Assembly (NCBI GenBank): GCA_003605175.1 | Contig: QWDA01000004.1 | Coordinates: forward strand, 282,801 to 346,800 | Length of the DNA stretch: 64,000 bases | From: Paracoccaceae bacterium | GTDB taxonomy: Bacteria; Pseudomonadota; Alphaproteobacteria; Rhodobacterales; Rhodobacteraceae | Direction: 5' to 3' | Shown here: piece by piece, positions 8,251-17,900 of the stretch | Layout: each line of letters starts with the position of its first letter | How positions within the stretch are numbered: the first letter of the stretch is position 1 | The notes under the pieces: generated by a model | What the model saw: only the letters and a program-made list of their open reading frames with translations | What the model was told of the DNA's origin: nothing | Database searches by the model: none | Made by a program: the position numbers and the translations under genes

Positions 8251-10082
8251 GGAAGCTTGGCGACCTGATCGACCCGTTCCGCCATGCGGACGGACCGCCG
8301 CCGCGACGGCTCCTGGCGTTCTTTGGCTGGGCGCTTTCCGGTTCGCTTGGCGTGCTCGGGCTCGCCGCGGTGATCTCGGCCGCCGCGGGCACGCTGGAGG
8401 TGATGACGGCGCTGATCCTCGGCCGGGTGATCGACACCGCGCTCGCCGCCGGGCCGGACGCGTTCTTCAACGATCACGTGCTGTTCCTCGCCGGCGCGCT
8501 CGGGTTCTTCCTGATCCTGCGCCCGCTGGCCTTCGGCGCCTCCTCGGCCGCGAACTCGGTGGTGGTCGCGCCGAACGTGATGCCGATGGTTCTCACACGG
8601 CTGCACCGCTGGACGCTCGGCCAGTCGGTCACCTTCTTCGACAACGATTTCGCAGGCCGGATCGCGCAGAAGCAGATGCAGACCGCGCGCGCCCTGACCG
8701 ATGTCGCGACGGAGACGATCAACGTGGTCTGTTTCGCGCTGGCCTCGCTGATCGGGTCGGCGCTCCTGGTCATCACCATCGACGGCTGGATCGCCGCTGG
8801 GCTCGCCCTCTGGCTCGTCGCCTATTTCTGGCTGATCCGCTGGTATATCCCGAAGATCCGCTCCCGCTCGAAAGCCCGGGCGAATGCGCGCGCGATGGTC
8901 ACGGGGCAGGTCGTCGATACGGTGACCAACATCAAGACGGTCAAGCTTTTCGCTCATGCCGATCACGAGGAGCATGCCGCCATCGACGCGGTGGCCAGTT
9001 TTCGCGACCGGGCGCTCGACTGGGGTGTGGTGGCGGCTTCGTTCCGCTTTGCGCTGATGGGGCTGGCGGGGGTGCTGCCGGTGCTGATGGTCGGCGGTAC
9101 GCTCTGGCTCTGGAGCCTCGGGCAGGCGAGCGCCGGCGACATTGCCGCGACTGGGACCATCGCCATCCGCATTGCGCAGATGACCGGCTGGGTCAGCCAC
9201 ACGCTGATGGCGATCTCGGGCTCCATCGGCGAGGTCGAGGACGGGATGCACACGTTGACCCCGCCGCCGGTCCTGGTCGATGCACCGGGCGCCGTGACAC
9301 TGGAGATGGCCGAGGCGTCGATCCGGTTCGAGGATGTGCGCTTTGCCTATGGCCGCGAGACCGGCGGGGTCGAGAAGATCGACCTGGTGTTGGCGCCCGG
9401 CGAGAAACTGGGCATCGTCGGCGCGTCGGGGGCGGGCAAGTCGACGCTCGTGGCGCTGCTTCTCAGGCTCTACGACCCGGAGGAGGGGCGGATCCTCGTT
9501 TCGGGCCAGGATCTGCGGGGCGTCACGCAGGAGAGCCTCCGGGCCGGGATCGGCATGGTCACGCAGGAAACCGCGATGTTCAACCGGTCGGCCCGCGACA
9601 ACATCCTTTATGGCCGCCCCGGTGCGAGCGAGGCGGAAGTCGAGGAGGCCGCGCGCCGGGCCGAGGCGCATGAATTCATCCGCGAGCTGCGCGACCACAA
9701 GGGCCGCACCGGCTATGACGCGCATCTTGGCGAGCGCGGGGTGAAGCTTTCGGGCGGGCAGCGGCAGCGGATCGCGCTGGCGCGGGCAATCCTGAAGGAC
9801 GCGCCGATCCTGGTGCTCGACGAAGCCACCAGCGCGCTCGACAGCGAAGTCGAGGCCTCGATCCAGGCCGCGCTCGACCGGGTGATGGAGGGCAAGACTG
9901 TGATCGCCATCGCGCACCGGCTGTCGACAATCGCGCGGATGGACCGGATCGTGGTGCTCGACCAGGGGCATATCGTCGAAAGCGGCAGCCATACGGAACT
10001 GCTCGCCCGCGAGGGGCTCTACGCCCGCTACTGGCAGCGGCAATCGGGCGGATTCATCGGGACCGAGGACGTCGCCGCATGA
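8247..10082 (+). CDS. ABC exporter half-transporter 2 (TMD-NBD fusion)
   Basis: 611 residues, starting at an ATGA overlap with the previous gene. Exporter membrane domain then NBD with GASGAGKST Walker A, TQE in the Q-loop position, LSGGQRQR, VLDEATSALDSE and AHRLST. It shares the ADGPPP N-terminal signature with the third paralog and near-identical DNA over the NBD signature/Walker B region with the first and third. Whether it homodimerises or pairs with a neighbour cannot be seen; none of the three has a degenerate ATP site, unlike many heterodimeric exporters. Confidence 0.92.
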   Translation: MRKLGDLIDPFRHADGPPPRRLLAFFGWALSGSLGVLGLAAVISAAAGTLEVMTALILGRVIDTALAAGPDAFFNDHVLFLAGALGFFLILRPLAFGASSAANSVVVAPNVMPMVLTRLHRWTLGQSVTFFDNDFAGRIAQKQMQTARALTDVATETINVVCFALASLIGSALLVITIDGWIAAGLALWLVAYFWLIRWYIPKIRSRSKARANARAMVTGQVVDTVTNIKTVKLFAHADHEEHAAIDAVASFRDRALDWGVVAASFRFALMGLAGVLPVLMVGGTLWLWSLGQASAGDIAATGTIAIRIAQMTGWVSHTLMAISGSIGEVEDGMHTLTPPPVLVDAPGAVTLEMAEASIRFEDVRFAYGRETGGVEKIDLVLAPGEKLGIVGASGAGKSTLVALLLRLYDPEEGRILVSGQDLRGVTQESLRAGIGMVTQETAMFNRSARDNILYGRPGASEAEVEEAARRAEAHEFIRELRDHKGRTGYDAHLGERGVKLSGGQRQRIALARAILKDAPILVLDEATSALDSEVEASIQAALDRVMEGKTVIAIAHRLSTIARMDRIVVLDQGHIVESGSHTELLAREGLYARYWQRQSGGFIGTEDVAA

Positions 10083-11920
10083 CCCTGACCGCCCTGCTGA
10101 CCCGGCTGATCGATCCCTATGCCGAGGCCGACGGCCCGCCGCCCGATGCCTTCTGGCCCTTCGCGCGCTGGGCGCTGGCCGGCGCCGGGCGCGCGATCTT
10201 CTGGTCGGCGGTGATCGTCGCGGCGGCCGCGATGATCGAGGTCGCCTCGGCCTGGTTCACCGGCTGGGCCATCGACCGCGCGCAGGCGGCCGGCGCCGGG
10301 AGCTTCTGGCAGCCCTTTGGCGCGGTGGTCGTCGTGGGTGCCCTGTTCTTTCTGGTGCTGCGCCCGATCGTTTTCGCCGGCGACGCGGTGGGCACCTCGA
10401 TCCTGATCGGCCCGCACCTCTTTCCGCTGATCCTTTCGCGGGTGAACCGCTACACGCTCGGCCATTCGATGCGGTTCTTCGAAGACGATTTCGCCGGCCG
10501 CATCGCGCAGAAGGAAATGCAGACGGCGACCGCGCTGACCCAGGTGGTGGCCGAAGCGCTCGACGTGGGCATCTATGCGACGGCGATGTTCGCCGGTGCG
10601 CTGGTGCTGATGGGCGGGCTCGATCCGCGATTGCTGCTGATCTTCGCGCTTTGGGGAATCGTCTATGTCTGGGCGCTCGCGCGGTTCATTCCGGCGGTGC
10701 GGATCCGTGCGAAGGCGCGGGCCAATGCGCGGGCGGCAGTGACCGGGCAGATCGTCGACACGATCACCAATATCGCGACCGTGAAGCTCTTTGCCGGCGA
10801 TCCTACCGAGCATTGCACCGCCCGTGTTTCGCTGGAGGCGTTCCGGCTCCGCTCGGTCGAGTTCGGCGTGCTCTCGGTCTGGTTCCGCCTCACGCTCACC
10901 TTCCTGTCGGGGATCCTGCCCTTCGCCTCGATCGTCGGCGCGCTCTGGCTCTGGTCGCGCGGTGCGGCCACGAGCGGCGAGATTGCGGCGGTCTCGATGA
11001 TCGCGACCCGGCTCGGCATGGTCACCAACCGGCTCGGCCGCGTCGCCGTCACGATCTATTCGAATATCGGCGAGGTGCAGGACGGCATCCAGACCCTGAC
11101 CCCGCCCCATGGCGTGACCGACCGCGCCGATGCCGCCGTGCCCGAGGCTGTTGGCGAGATCCGTTTCGAGAATGTGCGGTTCGGTTATGGCGGCGAGACC
11201 TCCGCCCTCGACGGGATCGACCTGACCATCGCGCCGGGCGAGAAGGTGGCGCTGGTCGGGGCGTCCGGGGCGGGAAAATCGACGCTGGTGTCGCTACTTC
11301 TCCGGCTCCACGACGTGGAAGGCGGGCGGATAGTTCTCGACGGGCAGGATATCCGCGACCTGACCCAATCGGGCCTGCGCCGGCTGATCTCGGTGGTGCG
11401 GCAGGACGTGTCGATGTTCAACCGCCCGGCGCTCGACAATATCCGCTACGGCCGCCCGGAGGCGAGCGAGGCCGAGGTGGTCGCGGCGGCGGAGGCGGCC
11501 GAGGCGCATGGCTTCATCCAGGGCCTGCGCGATTTTCGCGGTCGCGTCGGCTATGCCGCCCATCTGGGTGAACGCGGTGTGAAACTTTCGGGCGGACAAA
11601 GGCAGCGGATCGCGCTGGCCCGCGCGATCCTGAAGGACGCGCCGGTTCTCGTGCTCGACGAGGCGACCAGCGCGCTCGACAGCGAGGTCGAGGCGGCGAT
11701 CCAGGACACGCTTTACACGGTGATGGAGGGCAAGACGGTGATCGCCATCGCGCATCGGCTGTCGACCATCGCCCGGATGGACCGGATCGTCGTGCTCGAC
11801 GAGGGCCGCATCGTCGAGGAGGGCAATCACGACAGCCTGCTGGCGAGGGGCGGGCTCTATGCCCGGTACTGGCGGCGCCAGTCGGGCGGATTCCTCGGGA
11901 TGCGCGAGGCGGCGGAGTGA
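10079..11920 (+). CDS. ABC exporter half-transporter 3 (TMD-NBD fusion)
   Basis: 613 residues, again beginning at ATGA. Membrane domain (FWPFARW start, six predicted helices) and NBD with GASGAGKST, RQD Q-loop, LSGGQRQR, VLDEATSALDSE and AHRLST. Its stop overlaps the next gene's GTG start (GTGA). The three-transporter block plus the following small kinase-like gene form one apparent translationally coupled operon, possibly including the upstream nucleotidyltransferase after an 84-base gap. Confidence 0.92.
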   Translation: MTLTALLTRLIDPYAEADGPPPDAFWPFARWALAGAGRAIFWSAVIVAAAAMIEVASAWFTGWAIDRAQAAGAGSFWQPFGAVVVVGALFFLVLRPIVFAGDAVGTSILIGPHLFPLILSRVNRYTLGHSMRFFEDDFAGRIAQKEMQTATALTQVVAEALDVGIYATAMFAGALVLMGGLDPRLLLIFALWGIVYVWALARFIPAVRIRAKARANARAAVTGQIVDTITNIATVKLFAGDPTEHCTARVSLEAFRLRSVEFGVLSVWFRLTLTFLSGILPFASIVGALWLWSRGAATSGEIAAVSMIATRLGMVTNRLGRVAVTIYSNIGEVQDGIQTLTPPHGVTDRADAAVPEAVGEIRFENVRFGYGGETSALDGIDLTIAPGEKVALVGASGAGKSTLVSLLLRLHDVEGGRIVLDGQDIRDLTQSGLRRLISVVRQDVSMFNRPALDNIRYGRPEASEAEVVAAAEAAEAHGFIQGLRDFRGRVGYAAHLGERGVKLSGGQRQRIALARAILKDAPVLVLDEATSALDSEVEAAIQDTLYTVMEGKTVIAIAHRLSTIARMDRIVVLDEGRIVEEGNHDSLLARGGLYARYWRRQSGGFLGMREAAE

Positions 11921-12435
11921 AGCGGGTGATGGTGGTGGGCGCGCCCGGCTCGGGAAAGTCGACGCTGGCGATCCGGCTCGGGCGGATCACCGCGCTGCCG
12001 GTCTTTCACATGGACCACATCCACTGGCTGCCCGGCTGGATCGAACGCGTGCGCGACGAGAAGATCGCAATGGCTCATGCGGTCGAGGCACGCGCGGAGT
12101 GGATCTTCGAGGGCGGCCTTTCCTCTACCTACGACAACCGCGCCGTGCGCGCCGATCTCATCGTCTGGCTCGACTTGCCGCTGCCGCTTCGGCTGTGGCG
12201 CGTGACCCGGCGCATCGCCACGAACTACGACCAGACACGCCCCGATCTCACCGAAAACTGCCCCGAACGGTTCAGCGCCGAGTTCTACCGCTACATCGTG
12301 ACCTCGAACCGCCGCACTCAAGCCCGACTGGCCCGCCTGGCCGCTGAAGCCGGTAAACCCTTGCGCCATCTGACCTCGCCCCGCGCCGTGCGGGCCTGGC
12401 TTGCGCGCGTCGAAGTGGCGGGGCTGCCGGGCTGA
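11917..12435 (+). CDS. P-loop NTPase, adenylate-kinase/FlaR-like
   Basis: 172 residues, GTG start overlapping the ABC stop. Walker A is GAPGSGKST at residues 8-16; HMDHIHWLPGW and WIFEGG.SSTYDNR are characteristic of the small kinase-like family annotated as topology modulation protein (FlaR) or AAA-type ATPase, and DLIVWLDLP gives Walker B. The family is thought to phosphorylate a small substrate, but no activity is assigned. Coupling to the ABC genes is positional only. Confidence 0.75.
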   Translation: MKRVMVVGAPGSGKSTLAIRLGRITALPVFHMDHIHWLPGWIERVRDEKIAMAHAVEARAEWIFEGGLSSTYDNRAVRADLIVWLDLPLPLRLWRVTRRIATNYDQTRPDLTENCPERFSAEFYRYIVTSNRRTQARLARLAAEAGKPLRHLTSPRAVRAWLARVEVAGLPG

Positions 12436-12436
12436 C

Positions 12437-13654
12437 ATGGCGGAGATCACCATCAATCGGCTCGGCCATCTCGGCGAGGGCATTGCGGACGGTCCGGTCT
12501 TTGCCCCGCGCACGCTGCCGGGCGAGGTGGTGACAGGCGAAATCGCGGGAGAGAGGCTGGTGGCGCCGAAGATCGTCACGCCGTCGCCGCACCGGGTGAA
12601 GCCGCCCTGCCGGCACTATCGCGGTTGCGGCGGCTGTGGGCTGATGCATGCCGGGGACGATTTTCTCGCGGGCTGGAAGCGGGAGGTGGTCGCCGCCGCC
12701 CTTGCGGCGCGCGGTGTCGTGGCCGAGCTTGCCGGGCCGGAGACATCACCCGCGCAATCGCGGCGCCGGGCCGTGTTGACCGGGCGAAGGCTGAAATCCG
12801 GGCCGGTCGTGGGCTTCCACGCGCCGGCCTCCGAGACGGTCACGCCGATTCCCGACTGCCGCCTGCTCGCGCCAGCACTGATGGCCGCGATCCCGGCCTG
12901 CGAGGAGATCACGGCGCTCCTGGGTTCGCGCAAGGGCGAGGTGCGGCTTACGCTTGTCGCCACCGAGGCCGGCGCCGACCTCGCGGTGTCCGACAGCCGG
13001 CCGCTGACCGGCCCGGACAGCGTGGCGCTGGCCGCCATCGCCGAGCGGCACGACCTGGCGCGGCTGAGCGTCGGCGGCGAAATCGTGGTCTCCCGGCGCC
13101 CGCCGGCCCTGTCTTTCGGCGGCACCCGGGTCGTGCCGCCGCCCGGTGCCTTCCTGCAGGCCACGGCGGAGGGCGAAGCCGCCCTGCGCGAAGCCGTGCT
13201 GGCCGGGATCGGCAGCGCGCGCCGGTTGGCCGACCTTTTCGCCGGCTGCGGCACGTTCTCGCTGCCGCTTGCGGCCTGCGCCGAGGTGCATGCGGTGGAG
13301 GCCGAGGCGGCCATGCTGGCCGCGCTCGACACCGGGTGGCGCCATGGAACCGGCCTGAAGACCGTGACCACCGAGACGCGCGACCTGTTCCGCCGGCCGC
13401 TCGACGCCGACGACCTTGCCCGGTTCGATGCCGTCGTGATCGACCCGCCTCGTGCCGGCGCCGAGGCGCAGATGCGCGAGATCGCCCGCGCGCGGATTTC
13501 CCGTGTCGTCTCGGTCTCCTGCAACCCGGTCACCTTCGCCCGCGACGCGGCGATCCTGACCGGAGCCGGGTTCCGCCCGGGCCCGGTTCTCCTGGTCGAT
13601 CAGTTCCGCTGGTCGCCCCATGTCGAACTGGTCGTACACTTCCTGCGCGACTGA
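12437..13654 (+). CDS. Class I SAM-dependent RNA methyltransferase, iron-sulfur (RlmD/RlmC/TrmA family)
   Basis: 405 residues. An N-terminal TRAM-like barrel is followed by a [4Fe-4S] cluster set Cys58, Cys64, Cys67 and Cys141, and a SAM-binding fold with ADLFAGCGTFSLPLA. The nucleophile is Cys362 in the SCNP motif, and DPPRAGAE precedes it. The family makes 5-methyluridine in 23S rRNA or tRNA; which position this one modifies cannot be decided from motifs. The ATG at 12437 starts one base after the preceding stop. Confidence 0.9.
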   Translation: MAEITINRLGHLGEGIADGPVFAPRTLPGEVVTGEIAGERLVAPKIVTPSPHRVKPPCRHYRGCGGCGLMHAGDDFLAGWKREVVAAALAARGVVAELAGPETSPAQSRRRAVLTGRRLKSGPVVGFHAPASETVTPIPDCRLLAPALMAAIPACEEITALLGSRKGEVRLTLVATEAGADLAVSDSRPLTGPDSVALAAIAERHDLARLSVGGEIVVSRRPPALSFGGTRVVPPPGAFLQATAEGEAALREAVLAGIGSARRLADLFAGCGTFSLPLAACAEVHAVEAEAAMLAALDTGWRHGTGLKTVTTETRDLFRRPLDADDLARFDAVVIDPPRAGAEAQMREIARARISRVVSVSCNPVTFARDAAILTGAGFRPGPVLLVDQFRWSPHVELVVHFLRD

Positions 13655-13738
13655 CGCGACTGCGATTTCGGTCTTTGGGCGTTAACCTAGTTGCGCTAGA
13701 CTCGGCGCAAAGATTGTCCCTCAGGCAGGACGACGGGC

Positions 13739-14230
13739 ATGGGCAGGTTCTTCGCTTTCGCGCTTCTTGTCGCGACCATCGCGCTTTCGGGCTGCGGCTC
13801 GAAATTCAAGACGTATCACGGGCCCGAGGTGACCCGTGTCGTCGTCTTCAAGCACTCGCGGCGGCTCTACCTGATGCATGAGCAGACGCCGCTCAAGGTC
13901 TACCGGTTCCGGCTCGGCTTCGCGCCGGAGGGTCACAAGCAGGTCGAGGGGGACGGGCGCACGCCCGAGGGCGAGTACCTCATCGACCGCCGCAACCCGA
14001 ACAGCGACTTTCACCTGTCGATCGGCATTTCCTACCCGAATGCCAATGATGTCGAGGTGGCGCGGCGGCTCGGGCGCCCGCCCGGCGGCGATATCTTCAT
14101 CCATGGAACCCCGCGGCCGTTCATCGGTCAGGGTGACTGGACCTGGGGTTGCATCGCGGTGTCCAACGAGGAGATCGAGGAGATCTACGCCATGGTCCGC
14201 GACGGAACGCCGATCTCGATCTATCCCTGA
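13739..14230 (+). CDS. L,D-transpeptidase (YkuD) lipoprotein
   Basis: 163 residues. A signal peptide ends in a lipobox (LSGC, lipidated Cys19), so the protein should sit in an envelope membrane. The catalytic domain shows His122 (HGTPRPF) and nucleophile Cys138 in WGCIAVSNEE, the variant of the YkuD signature seen in periplasmic ErfK/YafK-like enzymes. The role would be peptidoglycan cross-linking or attachment of lipoprotein to murein; substrate not known. It stands alone, with its 3' end only one base from the convergent WYL regulator. Confidence 0.9.
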   Translation: MGRFFAFALLVATIALSGCGSKFKTYHGPEVTRVVVFKHSRRLYLMHEQTPLKVYRFRLGFAPEGHKQVEGDGRTPEGEYLIDRRNPNSDFHLSIGISYPNANDVEVARRLGRPPGGDIFIHGTPRPFIGQGDWTWGCIAVSNEEIEEIYAMVRDGTPISIYP

Positions 14231-14231
14231 G

Positions 14232-14921
14232 TCAGACAGCCCGCCGCGGTGGTCCGCAGGCGAAGAAATCCTTGAGTTCACGGCCGCGCTCCGGCCGGAA
14301 GCGGCCGTCTTCGGCGATGTCCGAGATCCGGTCGAGGCGGAACATCCTGAAGTCGTCGCGGAGCTCGCACCAGGCCACGAGGGTCCAGACCTTGCCCCAG
14401 AACCACAGCCCGAGCGGCCGGACCGGCCGGGCCGTTTCGTTCCCTTCCGCATCGCGATAGGCGAGGATCAGGCGCGCGCGGTCGTTCACCGCGGTCTCGA
14501 GCCGGTCGATTCGGCACCGCGTCGCGGTGTCGAGCTCCCCCATCTGGATGGCATGGATCTGCACCGCGCCGGCCCGGGCGCGCGCCGCGTCGGGCAGCAC
14601 CGCCTCGATCTTGACGAGCGCCTCCTCGGCCGCCCGCGCCATCTCCAGCCCGCCCCAGGCCCGGATCATCCGCGCGCCGGCAACCAGCGCCACGATCTCG
14701 TCGCGCGAGAACATCAGCGGCGGCAGGTCGTAGCCCTCGCGCATGACGTAGCCGACCCCGGCTTCCCCCTCGACAGGGACGCCGGAGCCGACCAGATCGG
14801 CGATGTCGCGGTAGATCGTGCGCTCGGACACCTCGAGCCGCTCGGCAAGCTGCCGGGCGGTGACGAGCCGGCCGCCCCTCAGATACTGGACGATCTGGAA
14901 CAGGCGGTCGGCTCTCCGCAT
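14232..14921 (-). CDS. YafY-type transcriptional regulator (HTH + WYL)
   Basis: 229 residues. An N-terminal DeoR-like winged helix (about 1-60; RADRLFQIVQYLRGGR, TARQLAERLEVSERTIYRDI) is followed by a WYL domain (LILAYRDAEGNE ... RPLGLWFWGKVWTLVAWCEL ... FRLDRI). WYL domains bind ligands, nucleotides or single-stranded nucleic acid. The ATG overlaps the stop of the VOC gene (ATGA), so regulator and VOC protein are one operon. The perfect palindrome at 15333-15364, upstream of the VOC gene, is the obvious candidate autoregulatory operator. Confidence 0.92.
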   Translation of the reverse strand: MRRADRLFQIVQYLRGGRLVTARQLAERLEVSERTIYRDIADLVGSGVPVEGEAGVGYVMREGYDLPPLMFSRDEIVALVAGARMIRAWGGLEMARAAEEALVKIEAVLPDAARARAGAVQIHAIQMGELDTATRCRIDRLETAVNDRARLILAYRDAEGNETARPVRPLGLWFWGKVWTLVAWCELRDDFRMFRLDRISDIAEDGRFRPERGRELKDFFACGPPRRAV

Positions 14922-15286
14922 CAGGCGGCCTTCGGCTCGAAGAGCCCGATCGAGTTGCCGTCCGGATCCTTCGCATAGACGAAGCGGCCCGGCGGGATTT
15001 CCACCGGCTCGCTCAAGACCGAGCCGCCCGCCTTCCACACGCGGTCGGCGGCGTCCTCGACCTTTCCGGCAATGGCGATGTGCAGGGTTGGTCCGTTGTC
15101 CGTGGCGGGCTTGCCCGGATAGAGGTGGCCGGACGGTCCGTTCATGGTATTCCCGAGGACCGCCATGGGGTTCGGTCCGGAGTTGTCGACAGCCATCTGC
15201 CATTCGAAGACGGTGTTGTAGAAATCGACGGCGCGGTCCATGTCGGAGACGGGAATTTCGCTCCAGACGACGATCGGTTGGGTCAT
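14921..15286 (-). CDS. VOC family (glyoxalase-like) protein
   Basis: 121 residues with two beta-alpha-beta-beta-beta repeats: WSEIPVSDMDRAVDFYNTVF opens the first, and FVYAKDPDGNSIGLFEP closes the second with the DPDGN signature. VOC proteins include glyoxalases, dioxygenases and resistance proteins, and no activity can be assigned. It is the first gene of a two-gene operon with the WYL regulator, a pairing common in proteobacteria. Confidence 0.9.
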   Translation of the reverse strand: MTQPIVVWSEIPVSDMDRAVDFYNTVFEWQMAVDNSGPNPMAVLGNTMNGPSGHLYPGKPATDNGPTLHIAIAGKVEDAADRVWKAGGSVLSEPVEIPPGRFVYAKDPDGNSIGLFEPKAA

Positions 15287-15332
15287 GGCGGGTCCTTTCA
15301 GGCCGGTGGTTTCGATGGACCGACCATGACAT

Positions 15333-15364
15333 ACCCCTCCTGACAGCCTTGTGTCAGGAGGGGT
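15333..15364. promoter_or_regulatory. Perfect 13-bp palindrome, probable operator of the VOC-WYL operon
   Basis: ACCCCTCCTGACA (15333-15345), six-base spacer, then its exact reverse complement TGTCAGGAGGGGT (15352-15364). The centre lies about 62 bases upstream of the VOC start codon. On the minus strand there is no T-run after it, so a terminator role for the upstream DUF1285 gene is less likely than a binding site for the WYL regulator encoded in the same operon. Confidence 0.7.
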
Positions 15365-15377
15365 GTCGGGGGAGCCG

Positions 15378-15941
15378 TCAATCCTCCGGCATTTCCTCCG
15401 AGGAGATCAGCGGAAAGAACGAGGTGCCGGACCAGAGGCCGAACGCGCCGTCGCGATGGGCGCCGATCTCCGCGAGCCGGTAGAAGGACTTGCGATCGAT
15501 GCGCGCTTCGAGCCCGTCGCGGACCGTTATGTAGGGTGTACCGTCCCGGGACATGCGGATGGCGTTTCCGGGACCGGCCGGAACGCGGTCGCCGACATTT
15601 GTGAAGAACGTAAGGAGCTGTCCGTCGCCCTCGCCCTCGACCTCGAAATCCACCGCGACGAACGGCGCGTCCTCGACCGAAATCCCGACCTTTTCGGCGG
15701 GAGTAACCAAATAGTAACCATCTCCGTCCTTCCTCAGGATCGTGGAGAACAACCGCACGAGCTCCGGCCGCTCGATCGGCGAACCCTGATAGAACCACGT
15801 GCCGTCGCGAGCGATGCGCATGTCGAGATCGCCGCAAAAAGGCGGGTTCCACCGATGTACCGGCGGCAAACCGCGCTCCTTCGCGGCGGCACGGACCGCC
15901 CCGGCGATGTGTTCGGCACTCGGTAGTCGGGTTTTCGCCAT
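15378..15941 (-). CDS. DUF1285 family protein
   Basis: 187 residues. PFCGDLDMRIARDGTWFYQGSPI and LVRLFSTILRKDGDGYYLVTPAEK are the family's hallmark segments; the remainder is beta-rich and ends with FYRLAEIG...FGLWSGTSFFPL. The family is widespread in proteobacteria and structurally known but has no defined function. It is divergent from moxR (79-base gap), a neighbourhood typical of Rhodobacteraceae. The ATG at 15941 was taken; GTG two codons upstream is possible. Confidence 0.88.
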   Translation of the reverse strand: MAKTRLPSAEHIAGAVRAAAKERGLPPVHRWNPPFCGDLDMRIARDGTWFYQGSPIERPELVRLFSTILRKDGDGYYLVTPAEKVGISVEDAPFVAVDFEVEGEGDGQLLTFFTNVGDRVPAGPGNAIRMSRDGTPYITVRDGLEARIDRKSFYRLAEIGAHRDGAFGLWSGTSFFPLISSEEMPED

Positions 15942-16020
15942 CGTCACGCTTTTGCCATTTGTTCTTTGCGAGAGAGTTCCCGATACTAACGCCAAATAGA
16001 GAAAGAGCAGGAGCGTTTCC

Positions 16021-17024
<1,004 letters not shown>

Positions 17025-17028
<4 letters not shown>

Positions 17029-17900
17029 TCCATCCCGCCGATCTCCGCGCCCGCGCCGAGGCGCTGACCGGCCCGCTTCCACCGCTCCTGGCCGCGGCGG
17101 AACATCTCGCCACGACGGTGCTTCTGGGCGAACACGGGCGGCGGCGGCCCGGCCTTGGCGACGAGTTCTGGCAATACCGCCCGGCGCGGCCCGGCGACGA
17201 ACACCGCATGGTCGACTGGCGCCGCTCGGCGCGGTCCGACGCCCATTACGTGCGCGAGAAGGAATGGCAGGCGGCGCAGAGCGTGGTGATCTGGCCGGAC
17301 AACGCCCAGGCGATGCGCTTTGCCTCGTCGAAGGATTTGCCGACCAAGGCGCTTTCGGCGCGGATCATCGCGCTGGCGACGGCTGTGCTGCTGATCCGTG
17401 GCGGCGAGCGCGTGGGCCTGACCGACCTGGAACTGCCGCCGCGCTCGGGTCCGCTCCAGCTCCTGCGACTGGCCGAGGCGCTGTCGCGGGAGGACGAGGC
17501 GCTGGACTATGGCGCGCCCGAGACGCGCGGGATGCCGGCCCATTCGCGCGCGGTCTTCCTGTCGGATTTCCTGGGCGACATCGCGCCGGTCGAGCATGCG
17601 CTGACCCGCGCCGCCGACAAGGGCGTGAAGGGCGCGATCCTGCAGATCCTCGACCCGCAGGAAGAGGCGTTCCCGTTCGACGGTCGCACGATCTTCGAAT
17701 CGGTCGGCGGCACGCTCAGCCACGAGACCCGCAAGGCGCGCGATCTGCGTGACCGCTACCTCGACCGTCTCGCGGCGCGAAAGGACGTGTTGCAGAGCCT
17801 GGCCCGCACAACCGGCTGGCAGTACCATTGCCACCATACCGACCGGCCCGGAACCGCCGCGCTCCTGTGGCTGTACCAGGCATTGGAGCGCATCCACTGA
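17025..17900 (+). CDS. DUF58 domain protein
   Basis: 291 residues, GTG start in a GTGA overlap with moxR. The DUF58 core is visible as DEFWQYRPARPGDEHRMVDWRRSARSDAHYVRE, followed by a VWA-like fold. DUF58 proteins are regular partners of MoxR ATPases; some carry a metal-binding VWA site. No membrane segment. Its TGA overlaps the ATG of the next gene. Confidence 0.92.

Noticed and set aside
15333..15364. Terminator for the DUF1285 gene
   Set aside because: The dyad is on the correct side but is not followed by T's on the minus strand, so an operator is the better reading.
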